Origin: REEB85 sp018971455
GTDB taxonomy: Bacteria > Pseudomonadota > Alphaproteobacteria > Acetobacterales > Acetobacteraceae
NCBI GenBank assembly: GCA_028871195.1
Contig: JAGWNT010000100.1
Span: 1 to 13,679, forward strand
DNA: 13,679 bases
Direction: 5' to 3'
The notes under the pieces are model-generated. The model made no database searches. It was not told the DNA's origin and saw only the letters and a list, made by a program, of their open reading frames with translations. Position numbers and translations under genes: made by a program. How positions within the stretch are numbered: the first letter of the stretch is position 1; each line of letters starts with the position of its first letter. Positions 7,049 through 13,679 of the stretch are shown here, piece after piece.

Positions 7049-8302
7049 ATGACAAACGACAATCGCGAGTCGGCGAACGGTGGTGGGCTGCGCCGCCGCA
7101 CATTGCTTGGCGCCGGCGCAGCCGTGGGCGCAGGAAGCCTCGCCATGCCGTTCATCGGCCGGGCGGAGGCGGCCGACACCATCAAGATCGGCCTGCTGCT
7201 CGCCAAGACCGGCGACATAGCGGGGCAGACCGAATACCTCGCCAACGGCGCCTACCTTGCGCTGACCGAGCGCGGCGGCAAGGTGATGGGCAAGCCCGCG
7301 GAGCTGGTCTGGTACGACGAGCCGAGCCCGCAGGGCGCGCAGCAGAACATGCAGAAGCTGGTGCAGGAGGCCGGCGTCGTCGCCGTGCTGGGCGGCGCGC
7401 TGAGCTCGAGCGCGCTGGCAGAGGAAGCAACCGCCGAGCGGCTCAAGATTCCGTTCGTCATCAGCAACGCCGCCGCCACCGAAATCACCGGCAAGAACTG
7501 CAACCGCTATACCTTCCGCCTCAACACCCCGGTGGCCGTGCAGGCCGCGATGTTCACGCCGTTCCTGCTCGACAAGGGCAAGAAATGGTACTTCCTCACC
7601 GCGGCCTATGCGTTCGGCCAGGACATCGCCAAATCCTTCAAGGAATTGCTGGCCAAGAATGGCGGCACCATCGTGGGCGATGACAGCGTGCCCCTCAACA
7701 CGCCGGACTACAGCTCGTTCATCCTCAAGATCCGCGAGGCCAAGCCGGACATGATCCTCGGCGGCGTGCCGGCCGGAGATCTCTCGACGTTCCTCAAGCA
7801 GTGGAACGAGATGGGCATGAAGGGGAAGATCCCGGTCTGTGAAATCGCCGTGGGTGACAGCGATATCTGGTCCGTCGGTCCCGACGCGGCGACCGGGCTC
7901 TACACGTCGCTGTGGTGGTACAACAACCCGAACAACTCGGCCGAGGAGAAGGCTTTCGCCGCGGCCTATCTGAAGAAATATGGCAAGCCGGCCGCCGACA
8001 AGGCGTGGATGGGCTGGATCACCGCCAAGTCGCTCTTCGAGGCGATCGACGCGGCCAAATCCACCAAGCCGGACGCGATCATCGCGGCCCTGGAGAACTG
8101 GAAGGGCGGCACGGCGGCGGACCCCTACAGCTACCGCAAGGGCGATCACCAGATGCTGCTGAAGAATCTTGTCATCCAGGTGAAGCCGAAGATCACCGAC
8201 AAGTGGGACTACTTCGATGTCGTCGGGTCGGTGCCCAAGAATGCCGCGGACCTCGACAAGGTCTTCGGCGTTCCCGCCGAGAATGGCTGCAAGATGATCT
8301 GA
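7049..8302 (+). CDS. ABC transporter periplasmic ligand-binding protein (LivJ/Peripla_BP_6 type), Tat signal
   Basis: 417-aa solute receptor for a branched-chain-amino-acid-type (HAAT) ABC importer; such receptors bind amino acids, amides, urea, aromatic or short organic acids. The start at 7049 has GGGAG 10 nt upstream; an in-frame ATG at 6986 would put 21 extra residues before the signal. The N-terminus is a twin-arginine signal: LRRRTLLGAG (14-23), hydrophobic to about 36, cleavage after AEA near 41. The mature part begins DTIKIGLLLAKTGDIAG, the typical first strand and ligand loop, and continues with LVQEAGVVAVLGGALSSSA and the FRLNTP, AYAFGQD and SSFILKI segments of the type I periplasmic fold. 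Export by Tat suggests folding or a cofactor before export. It is first in the operon, 23 nt before livH. Confidence 0.9.
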   Translation: MTNDNRESANGGGLRRRTLLGAGAAVGAGSLAMPFIGRAEAADTIKIGLLLAKTGDIAGQTEYLANGAYLALTERGGKVMGKPAELVWYDEPSPQGAQQNMQKLVQEAGVVAVLGGALSSSALAEEATAERLKIPFVISNAAATEITGKNCNRYTFRLNTPVAVQAAMFTPFLLDKGKKWYFLTAAYAFGQDIAKSFKELLAKNGGTIVGDDSVPLNTPDYSSFILKIREAKPDMILGGVPAGDLSTFLKQWNEMGMKGKIPVCEIAVGDSDIWSVGPDAATGLYTSLWWYNNPNNSAEEKAFAAAYLKKYGKPAADKAWMGWITAKSLFEAIDAAKSTKPDAIIAALENWKGGTAADPYSYRKGDHQMLLKNLVIQVKPKITDKWDYFDVVGSVPKNAADLDKVFGVPAENGCKMI

Positions 8303-8325
8303 CCAGGGGCGAAAGGCCGATCGTC

Positions 8326-9195
8326 ATGCTCGACATCATTCTCTCGCAGATAACCGCCGGGCTGGTGCTCGGCGGGCTCTATGTCCTGATTGCGATCGGC
8401 CTTTCGATCATCTTCGGCCTGCTCGGGATCGTGAATTTCGCCCATGGCAATTTCTTTGCCCTCGGCGCCTATTTCGCGATCACCCTGTTCAACCATTTCG
8501 GCTATCCGGCGGTGATTCTGGCTCCGATCCTGGTCGGCGTCGTCGGCATGGTCGTCGAGCGGCTGCTGATCCGCCGGCTCTATGATAAAGAGCCGCTGGT
8601 CAGCCTCATCATCACCTTCGCGCTGGCGCTGATGATCCAGGCGCTGCTGCGGCAGGTCTATGGCGGCGTCGGCGAGCCGTTCAGCGCGCCGCCCTTCCTG
8701 TCGGGCATTTACATGTGGGGGCCGGTGCTGATCACCAAGTACCGGCTTTCGGTCTTCCTCGTCACGGTGGTCATCCTCATCGCGCTGTGGGCCTTCATGC
8801 AGTTCACCTCGTTCGGCCGCATCCTGCGCGCCGGCGCGCGCGATCCTGAGATGGTGGGTCTGCTCGGCATTCCCCTGCCGCGCGTGCTGACGGCGGCCTT
8901 CGGCCTGGGCTGCTGCATCGCCGGGGTGGCCGGCGTGCTGGCGGCCCCGCTATGGACGGTGACGCCGGCGATGTCCGAGCTTGCCATCATGCCGGCCTTC
9001 GTCGTGGTCGTCATTGGTGGCCTGGGTTCCTTTGCCGGCGCCGTCATCGCCGGGCTGCTGGTCGGCGTCGTCACCGCGTTGACCATCCAGTTCCGGCCTG
9101 ATGCGGCGAACGGCGTGATGTATCTGTTCATGGCCGTGGTGCTGCTGTTGCGGCCGCGCGGCCTGCTCGGCGAGCGGTGGGAGCGCTTCGAATGA
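8326..9195 (+). CDS. LivH-type inner-membrane permease
   Basis: 289-aa membrane component of the importer, normal length for LivH. The N-terminal family signature is present: ITAGLVLGGLYVLIAIGLS, then IFGLLGIVNFAHGNFFALGAY (about 30-50). There are roughly eight hydrophobic segments. The coupling-helix region FGRILRAGARDPEMVGLLGI (about 165-185) contacts the ATPase, and VVVVIGGLGSFAGAVIAGLLVG lies near 226-247. A GAAAGG ribosome site sits 9 nt before the ATG at 8326. Its stop overlaps the start of the fused LivMGF gene (ATGA at 9192), so the two halves of the permease would be made in step. No separate livM, livG or livF gene is needed, because the next gene supplies all three. Confidence 0.92.
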   Translation: MLDIILSQITAGLVLGGLYVLIAIGLSIIFGLLGIVNFAHGNFFALGAYFAITLFNHFGYPAVILAPILVGVVGMVVERLLIRRLYDKEPLVSLIITFALALMIQALLRQVYGGVGEPFSAPPFLSGIYMWGPVLITKYRLSVFLVTVVILIALWAFMQFTSFGRILRAGARDPEMVGLLGIPLPRVLTAAFGLGCCIAGVAGVLAAPLWTVTPAMSELAIMPAFVVVVIGGLGSFAGAVIAGLLVGVVTALTIQFRPDAANGVMYLFMAVVLLLRPRGLLGERWERFE

Positions 9196-11732
9196 GCGCC
9201 CCCTGGCTGCGCCATCCCGTTCTCTGGGTCTTCCTCGTCCTGTCCGGCCTCACCGCCCTGTGGATGGCGATCGGAGCGCCCGTCGCGCTGATCACCCAGA
9301 TTGCAATTTATGTGCTGTACGGCGCGGGGGTGAACCTGCTCGTCGCCTATACGGGGCTGGTGCCGTTCGGCGCCTCGGTGTTCTTCGGCTGCGCGAGCTA
9401 TGCGGTCGCCATCGCGCTGACGAATTTTCTGAGCAACGAGTTCCTGGCCCTGGCTTTTGCCGTGGTGTTCTCGATGGTGCTGGCCGCGATCATCGCGGTG
9501 ATCATTCTGCGGCGAAAGGGACTTTATTTCTCCCTGCTGACGCTCGCCTTCTCCCAGATCGCCTTCGAAATCGCCTTCAAATGGACGGCGCTGACCGGCG
9601 GCGAGAACGGCATGCAGGGTGTGCCGCGCAAATTCTTCGCGACCGATCTCAGTTTTCATGTCTTCGTCGTGCTGACGGCGACCCTGGCGATGTGGCTGCT
9701 CTGGCGGATGGTGCATTCGCCCTTCGGCCGTGCCTTGCAGGCGATGCGCGACAACGAGCTGCGTATGCGCAGCCTCGGCTACAACACTTTCGCGCTGAAA
9801 TTCGTCGCCTTCATTCTCATGGGCGGATTGATCGGCTATGGCGGCGGCCTGCTCTCGCTGGTGCTGCGCGGCGCCTATGCCGATAACCTGAGCTGGCAGC
9901 ATGCCGGCGATGCGCTGCTGATGACCGTGCTCGGTGGCGTTCACCAGTTCCTCGGGCCGCTTTTCGGTGCCATCGTCTTCACCCTGCTGCAGGACCAGCT
10001 TTCCTCGCATTTCGAGGCGTGGTGGCTGATCTTCGCGCCCATCATCATCGCCTTCGCGCTGCTCTCTCCGGAGGGCGTCGTCGGGCTCGTCCAGCGCCTG
10101 ATGCGGCATGAGCGCTGGACCCTGGTGCGCCCGACCATCCCGCCGCGCCCGGCGGTCATTCCCCCGCTCGCCAAGTCGGAGATCAAGGCCGATCCGACCA
10201 AGCCGATCCTGACCGTCGAGCGCCTCAGCAAGCGGTTCGGCAGTCTGGTGACGGCCAATGACATCGCACTGGACGTCTATCCCTTCCAGCTGCACAGCTT
10301 CATCGGCCCGAACGGCGCGGGGAAGACGACGTTCTTCAACATGCTGTCCGGCGTGTTCGCCGCCGATGGCGGCACCATCCGCTTCGAGGGGCGGGACGTC
10401 ACCCGCACCCCGATGCACAAGCGCGCACTGGGCGGCATTGGCCGGTCCTTCCAGATCCTCTCCGTCTTTCCGCAGCTGACGGTCTTCGAAAATGTCCGCA
10501 TCGCCGTCCAGGTGAAGGAATCCGGCGGAATCGCCCGTGGCCTGCGCGGCTATTTCGGCGACGGGCATGCGGACGAGCCGGTCAATCTGCGCGTGTGGTC
10601 GCTGCTGCAGGCGGTCGGGCTCGAGGACCAGGCGGCGCTGCTCTGCGTCAACCTGCCGCACGGCGCCAAACGCCTGCTCGAGATCGCCATCACGCTGGCC
10701 ACCGACGCACGCTTGCTGCTGCTCGACGAGCCGCTTGCGGGTCTCGCGGAAGCGGATCGGCAGGTGGTGTCGAGCCTGATCCGGCGGCTCGCCGACACAC
10801 ATGCGGTGCTGCTCATCGAGCATGACATCGACCGGGTGCTGAAACTCTCCGACCGCATCACGGTGCTTCACCAGGGCCGCCTGATCGCCGATGGCAAGCC
10901 CGCCGATGTAGCGGCCAACCCGGAGGTGATCAGCGCCTATCTCGGGGCGGCCGGCGAGGAGGAGAGCTTTGCCCATGCGGCGGCGATGCCGCTGGCCGCG
11001 GATGCGAAGGAGTTGCTGCGCATCAGCGGGTTGAGCGTCGGCTATGGCGGGGGCACCGTGCTCAGCGAGGTCGATTTCATCGTGCGCGAGGGCGAGGCGG
11101 TGGCATTGCTCGGCCGCAACGGCGTCGGCAAGACGACGACGCTGCGCGCCATCAGCGGCACGTTGCGGCCACAGGCGGGCAAGGTGAGTTTCGCCGGCCG
11201 GGACATCACCCATCTGCCGACCTATGAAATCAACCGCGCCGGCATTTCCCTGGTGCCGGAGGGGCGCCGGCTGTTTCCGAACCTCACCGTGGTGGAGAAT
11301 CTCAGGATCGCGGCGCGGCCGGGCGGCATTTCGATCGAGGAGGTGTTCGCGCTGTTCCCGCGCCTGCAGGCGCGCCAGCGCGCCAGGGCCGAAAATCTCT
11401 CCGGCGGCGAGCGGCAGATGGTGGCGATCGCCCGGGCCCTGGTGGTGCCGAGCCGGCTCATCCTTCTCGACGAGCCGTTCGAGGGCCTGGCGCCGGCCAT
11501 CGTGAAGGAGGTGCGCGAGGCGCTGGTGCGGCTGCGGGGGAAGGTGGCGATGGTGATTGTCGAGCACCACGCCGAATCGGTGCTGCCGATCACGGACCAC
11601 GCCTATGTGCTGGTCAATGGCCGCGTCGCCTATGAGGGCAGCGCGCGTATCCTGGAAACCGACCACGTCCTGCAGGCGCGCCTGCTGGGCGTGGTTCACG
11701 TGGAGGACCTGCCGGCCGATGCCGGCGCGTAG
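9192..11732 (+). CDS. LivM-LivG-LivF fusion: permease with two ABC ATPase domains
   Basis: 846-aa single chain joining three normally separate subunits of the importer. Residues 1-320: LivM permease with about 8-10 membrane helices (YTGLVPFGASVFFGCASYA; FGRALQAMRDNELRMRSLGY is the coupling region). About 338-590: LivG ATPase, Walker A GPNGAGKTT at 372-380, signature degenerate LPHGA at 488-492, Walker B with D512-E513, switch histidine in LLIEHDID. About 607-835: LivF ATPase, Walker A GRNGVGKTT at 641-649, canonical LSGGE at 736-740, Walker B D760-E761, IVEHHAE. The joins are a Pro-rich linker (about 310-337) and an Ala/Glu linker (about 590-606). The reading frame is continuous, with no internal stop. 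The start at 9192 is the ATGA overlap with livH, with GGGAG 8 nt upstream. With LivH it could form a complete two-chain transporter. Confidence 0.93.
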   Translation: MSAPWLRHPVLWVFLVLSGLTALWMAIGAPVALITQIAIYVLYGAGVNLLVAYTGLVPFGASVFFGCASYAVAIALTNFLSNEFLALAFAVVFSMVLAAIIAVIILRRKGLYFSLLTLAFSQIAFEIAFKWTALTGGENGMQGVPRKFFATDLSFHVFVVLTATLAMWLLWRMVHSPFGRALQAMRDNELRMRSLGYNTFALKFVAFILMGGLIGYGGGLLSLVLRGAYADNLSWQHAGDALLMTVLGGVHQFLGPLFGAIVFTLLQDQLSSHFEAWWLIFAPIIIAFALLSPEGVVGLVQRLMRHERWTLVRPTIPPRPAVIPPLAKSEIKADPTKPILTVERLSKRFGSLVTANDIALDVYPFQLHSFIGPNGAGKTTFFNMLSGVFAADGGTIRFEGRDVTRTPMHKRALGGIGRSFQILSVFPQLTVFENVRIAVQVKESGGIARGLRGYFGDGHADEPVNLRVWSLLQAVGLEDQAALLCVNLPHGAKRLLEIAITLATDARLLLLDEPLAGLAEADRQVVSSLIRRLADTHAVLLIEHDIDRVLKLSDRITVLHQGRLIADGKPADVAANPEVISAYLGAAGEEESFAHAAAMPLAADAKELLRISGLSVGYGGGTVLSEVDFIVREGEAVALLGRNGVGKTTTLRAISGTLRPQAGKVSFAGRDITHLPTYEINRAGISLVPEGRRLFPNLTVVENLRIAARPGGISIEEVFALFPRLQARQRARAENLSGGERQMVAIARALVVPSRLILLDEPFEGLAPAIVKEVREALVRLRGKVAMVIVEHHAESVLPITDHAYVLVNGRVAYEGSARILETDHVLQARLLGVVHVEDLPADAGA

Positions 11733-11738
11733 GAATGC

Positions 11739-12533
11739 ATGAACATAGATGGCGCAACGCGGCTTCACATCATCGTCGGCGACCCGATCGCGCAGGTGAA
11801 ATCCCCTGCCGGCCTGACACGGGCACTGCAACAGGCGGGGCACAATGCCGTCATCGTGCCGGTGCATGTGACGCCGGCGGATCTCTCGGCGCTGCTGGGT
11901 GGCATCGGGCTCGCGCGGAACATGGACGGCATCATCGTCACCATTCCGCATAAATTCGCCTGCTACCGCCATTGCGCCACCGCCACCGCGCGCGCCCACG
12001 CGCTGGAGGCGGTGAACGTCATGCGGCGCAACCAGGACGGCACCTGGCACGGCGAGATGCTGGACGGGCTGGGCTTCGTCGGCGGCGTGCGGCGGCAGGG
12101 TGGCGAGCCGGCCGGCAAGCGCACGCTGCTGGTGGGGGCCGGCGGCGCGGGCTCGGCGATCGGTCTTGCGCTGCTCGATGCAGGCGCCAGCCATCTCGAC
12201 ATCCACGACGCCGATGCGGCGCGGCGCGACGCGTTGATCGCGCGGCTCGATGCGCAGTTTCCCGGCAAGGTTGGCGCAGGCTCGGCGGATCCGCGCGGCT
12301 ACCAGTTGATCGCCAATGCCACGCCGGCCGGCATGCGGCCGGAGGATCCCTCGCCGGTCGATCTGGCCGGGCTCGATCCGGCGATGTTCGTCGGGTGCGT
12401 CATCACGGCGCCGGCCGTGGCGCCCTGGGTGGCGGCGGCGCGCGCCAAGGGCTGCCGCGGCTCGGTCGGGATCGACATGTTCGAGGCCGAACAGCAGCTG
12501 ATGGTGGATTTCCTGCTGGCGGCCGAGCGCTGA
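11739..12533 (+). CDS. Shikimate dehydrogenase-like NAD(P)-dependent oxidoreductase (substrate probably not shikimate)
   Basis: 264-aa AroE-fold enzyme. Visible motifs: GDPIAQVKSP (14-23), GIIVTIPHK (64-72) with catalytic lysine K72, AVNV (N93), MLDGLGF with catalytic D109, nucleotide loop VGAGGAGSA (132-140), NATPAGM (193-199) and a C-terminal GIDMFEAEQQ (244-253). Against typical AroE, the first of the two carboxylate-binding serines in SxS is V20, the Asn of the NVTxPxK motif is I66, and the C-terminal Gln region reads E251, while the Lys/Asp pair is kept. It is therefore likely catalytic on a different cyclic hydroxy acid or polyol; amino-shikimate and quinate dehydrogenase-like relatives are alternatives. 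It begins 6 nt after the LivMGF stop with an AGGA overlapping that stop, so it is in the same operon. Housekeeping AroE is expected elsewhere. Confidence 0.85.
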   Translation: MNIDGATRLHIIVGDPIAQVKSPAGLTRALQQAGHNAVIVPVHVTPADLSALLGGIGLARNMDGIIVTIPHKFACYRHCATATARAHALEAVNVMRRNQDGTWHGEMLDGLGFVGGVRRQGGEPAGKRTLLVGAGGAGSAIGLALLDAGASHLDIHDADAARRDALIARLDAQFPGKVGAGSADPRGYQLIANATPAGMRPEDPSPVDLAGLDPAMFVGCVITAPAVAPWVAAARAKGCRGSVGIDMFEAEQQLMVDFLLAAER

Positions 12534-12540
12534 GGGCGTG

Positions 12541-13679
12541 ATGGATACGAATATCTCCGGACTCGCGCCGAACGCCGCCTATGATGTCGTCGTCATCGGC
12601 GCCGGCGGCGCGGGCATGGCCGCGGCGCTGCTGGCGTCGATCAAGGGGCTGTCGGTGCTGCTCGTCGAGCGGACGGAGTATGTCGGCGGCACCACGGCGC
12701 TGTCGGGCGGTACCACCTGGGTGCCCAATACGCGCCATGGCGCGGGCAGCGATGACAGCCCGGAGAAGGCCGCGCATTTCCTGAACCAGGCCGTCGGCAA
12801 CCATTCCTCCGCGGCGATGCGGCAGGCCTTCCTCGACAATGGTCCGGCCGCCATCGCGACCCTGGAGGATAATTCCGAGGTTCGTTTCCGCCCCTATGCG
12901 GCGCATCCCGATTACATGCAGGAGGTCGAGGGAGCCACGATACGCGGGCGGGCGCTCGAGCCCGTGCCCTTCGATGGGCGGCGCCTCGGTGACAGCTTTT
13001 CCCTGCTGCGGCCGCCCATTCCGGAGTTCACCGTGCTGGGCGGCATGATGGTCGATCGGACCGACATCAACCATCTGCTCAATCTGACGCGCCGGGCCGC
13101 GTCGCTGCGCCATTCGCTGAAGCTCCTGCTCCGCCATGCGACGGACCGGATTTTCTATCCGCGCGGCACGCGGCTTGTCATGGGCAATGCGCTGACCGGC
13201 CGGCTGCTCTATGCGGTGCGCGCGCGCGGCGTGAAGCTGGTGACGCGCACCGAAATGGGCTCCCTGCGGCGCGACGCGGTGGGGGCGGTCAACGGGGTGG
13301 TGCTGCGCCAGGGCGATGTGGTGCGCGAGGTCGCCGTGCGGCGCGGGGTGGTGCTGGCCTCCGGCGGTTTCTCGCGCAACGCCGAATTGCGCGCGGCCTG
13401 GCTGCATGCGCCGCTGGCGCAGTTCTCGCCCTCTGCTCCGGGCCACACGGGTGCTGCCCATGCGCCGGCGCGCGCCGTGGGCGCGGCTTATGGCCCGGCC
13501 AGCCGCGACAGCGCCTTCTGGGCGCCGGTGAGCGTGCGCAAGCGGGCCGATGGCAGCGATGCGGTGTTTCCGCATTTCGTGCTCGACCGCAGCAAGCCCG
13601 GCACCGTCTGCGTCAATGCCTCGGGGCGCCGCTTCGTGAACGAAACGATCAGCTATCATGAGTTCGTCCGCGCCATGTA
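12541..13679 (+). CDS. FAD-dependent dehydrogenase, fumarate reductase/3-ketosteroid dehydrogenase superfamily (cut by window edge)
   Basis: First 379 residues of a flavoprotein that runs off the right edge. The FAD dinucleotide fold is clear: VVVIGAGGAGMAAAL (GAGGAG at 20-25) with E43 at the end of beta2 for the ribose. GGTTALSGGTTWVPN (49-63) matches the flavin-side motif of 3-ketosteroid delta-1-dehydrogenase-like and FAD_binding_2 proteins. Later parts include VLASGGFSRN and KPGTVCVNASGRRFVNE. The usual GxTGDG motif reads GHTGAA. Such enzymes insert or remove C=C bonds next to a carbonyl or carboxylate, so a ring-desaturation step is plausible. It starts 7 nt after the preceding stop, with AGGG just upstream of ATG 12541, as the fifth visible gene of the operon. 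Catalytic tyrosine positions near the C-terminus are outside the window. Confidence 0.85.
   Translation, partial: MDTNISGLAPNAAYDVVVIGAGGAGMAAALLASIKGLSVLLVERTEYVGGTTALSGGTTWVPNTRHGAGSDDSPEKAAHFLNQAVGNHSSAAMRQAFLDNGPAAIATLEDNSEVRFRPYAAHPDYMQEVEGATIRGRALEPVPFDGRRLGDSFSLLRPPIPEFTVLGGMMVDRTDINHLLNLTRRAASLRHSLKLLLRHATDRIFYPRGTRLVMGNALTGRLLYAVRARGVKLVTRTEMGSLRRDAVGAVNGVVLRQGDVVREVAVRRGVVLASGGFSRNAELRAAWLHAPLAQFSPSAPGHTGAAHAPARAVGAAYGPASRDSAFWAPVSVRKRADGSDAVFPHFVLDRSKPGTVCVNASGRRFVNETISYHEFVRAM

Noticed and set aside
8709..12206. 1165-codon open frame on the minus strand, antisense to the LivH, LivMGF and AroE-like genes
   Set aside because: Low-complexity, His/Gln/Arg-rich translation with no family resemblance; it mirrors the high-GC3 codons of well-supported genes on the plus strand, a normal artefact in GC-rich DNA.
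12403..13659. 418-codon minus-strand frame opposite the FAD dehydrogenase
   Set aside because: Arg/His-rich shadow of a plus-strand gene with clear FAD motifs; no ribosome site or recognisable domain.

Overview
The window is high-GC DNA with the gene style of an alphaproteobacterium, probably order Rhodospirillales and perhaps an Acetobacteraceae-like lineage. This is an inference from three things: the slt/dapA/smpB neighbourhood, the protein sequences, and the branched-chain-amino-acid-type ABC transporter paired with an IclR regulator. No rRNA, tRNA, CRISPR array, insertion sequence or attachment site was found.

Layout. (1) 1-2061 is housekeeping: the N-terminal part of a soluble lytic murein transglycosylase (minus, cut by the window edge), then divergent dapA and smpB (plus). 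(2) 2088-4303 (minus) is a tight two-gene unit: an MFS transporter of the YnfM-like type followed 11 nt later by a TauD/TfdA-type Fe(II)/2-oxoglutarate dioxygenase. It is driven from an unusually AT-rich upstream block (about 4490-4635) that holds an extended -10 promoter, two operator-like palindromes and a possible nearly leaderless upstream ORF overlapping the MFS start. (3) 4624-6813 (minus) holds a Gfo/Idh/MocA oxidoreductase and an IclR regulator overlapping by ATGA, closed by a hairpin/T-tract terminator. (4) 7049-13679 (plus, divergent from region 3) is a five-gene transport and catabolism operon: a Tat-exported periplasmic binding protein, a LivH permease, one polypeptide fusing LivM, LivG and LivF, a shikimate-dehydrogenase-like enzyme, and an FAD-dependent dehydrogenase of the fumarate reductase/3-ketosteroid dehydrogenase superfamily (cut by the window edge).

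How it works together. Regions 3 and 4 read as one locus. Their shared 235-nt intergenic region carries two TGGAA-N5-TTCC-type palindromes whose centres are 31 bp (about three helical turns) apart, which fits control by the IclR protein encoded at the locus. The likely job is uptake and oxidative breakdown of a small, probably cyclic or hydroaromatic acid or polyol by three dehydrogenases (NAD(P)-Gfo/Idh, AroE-like, FAD). The AroE-like protein has lost several shikimate-contacting residues, so the substrate is probably not shikimate itself. That catabolic module, with its single-chain LivMGF transporter, is the most interesting candidate for an undescribed system. The MFS/dioxygenase pair is a separate, smaller one.
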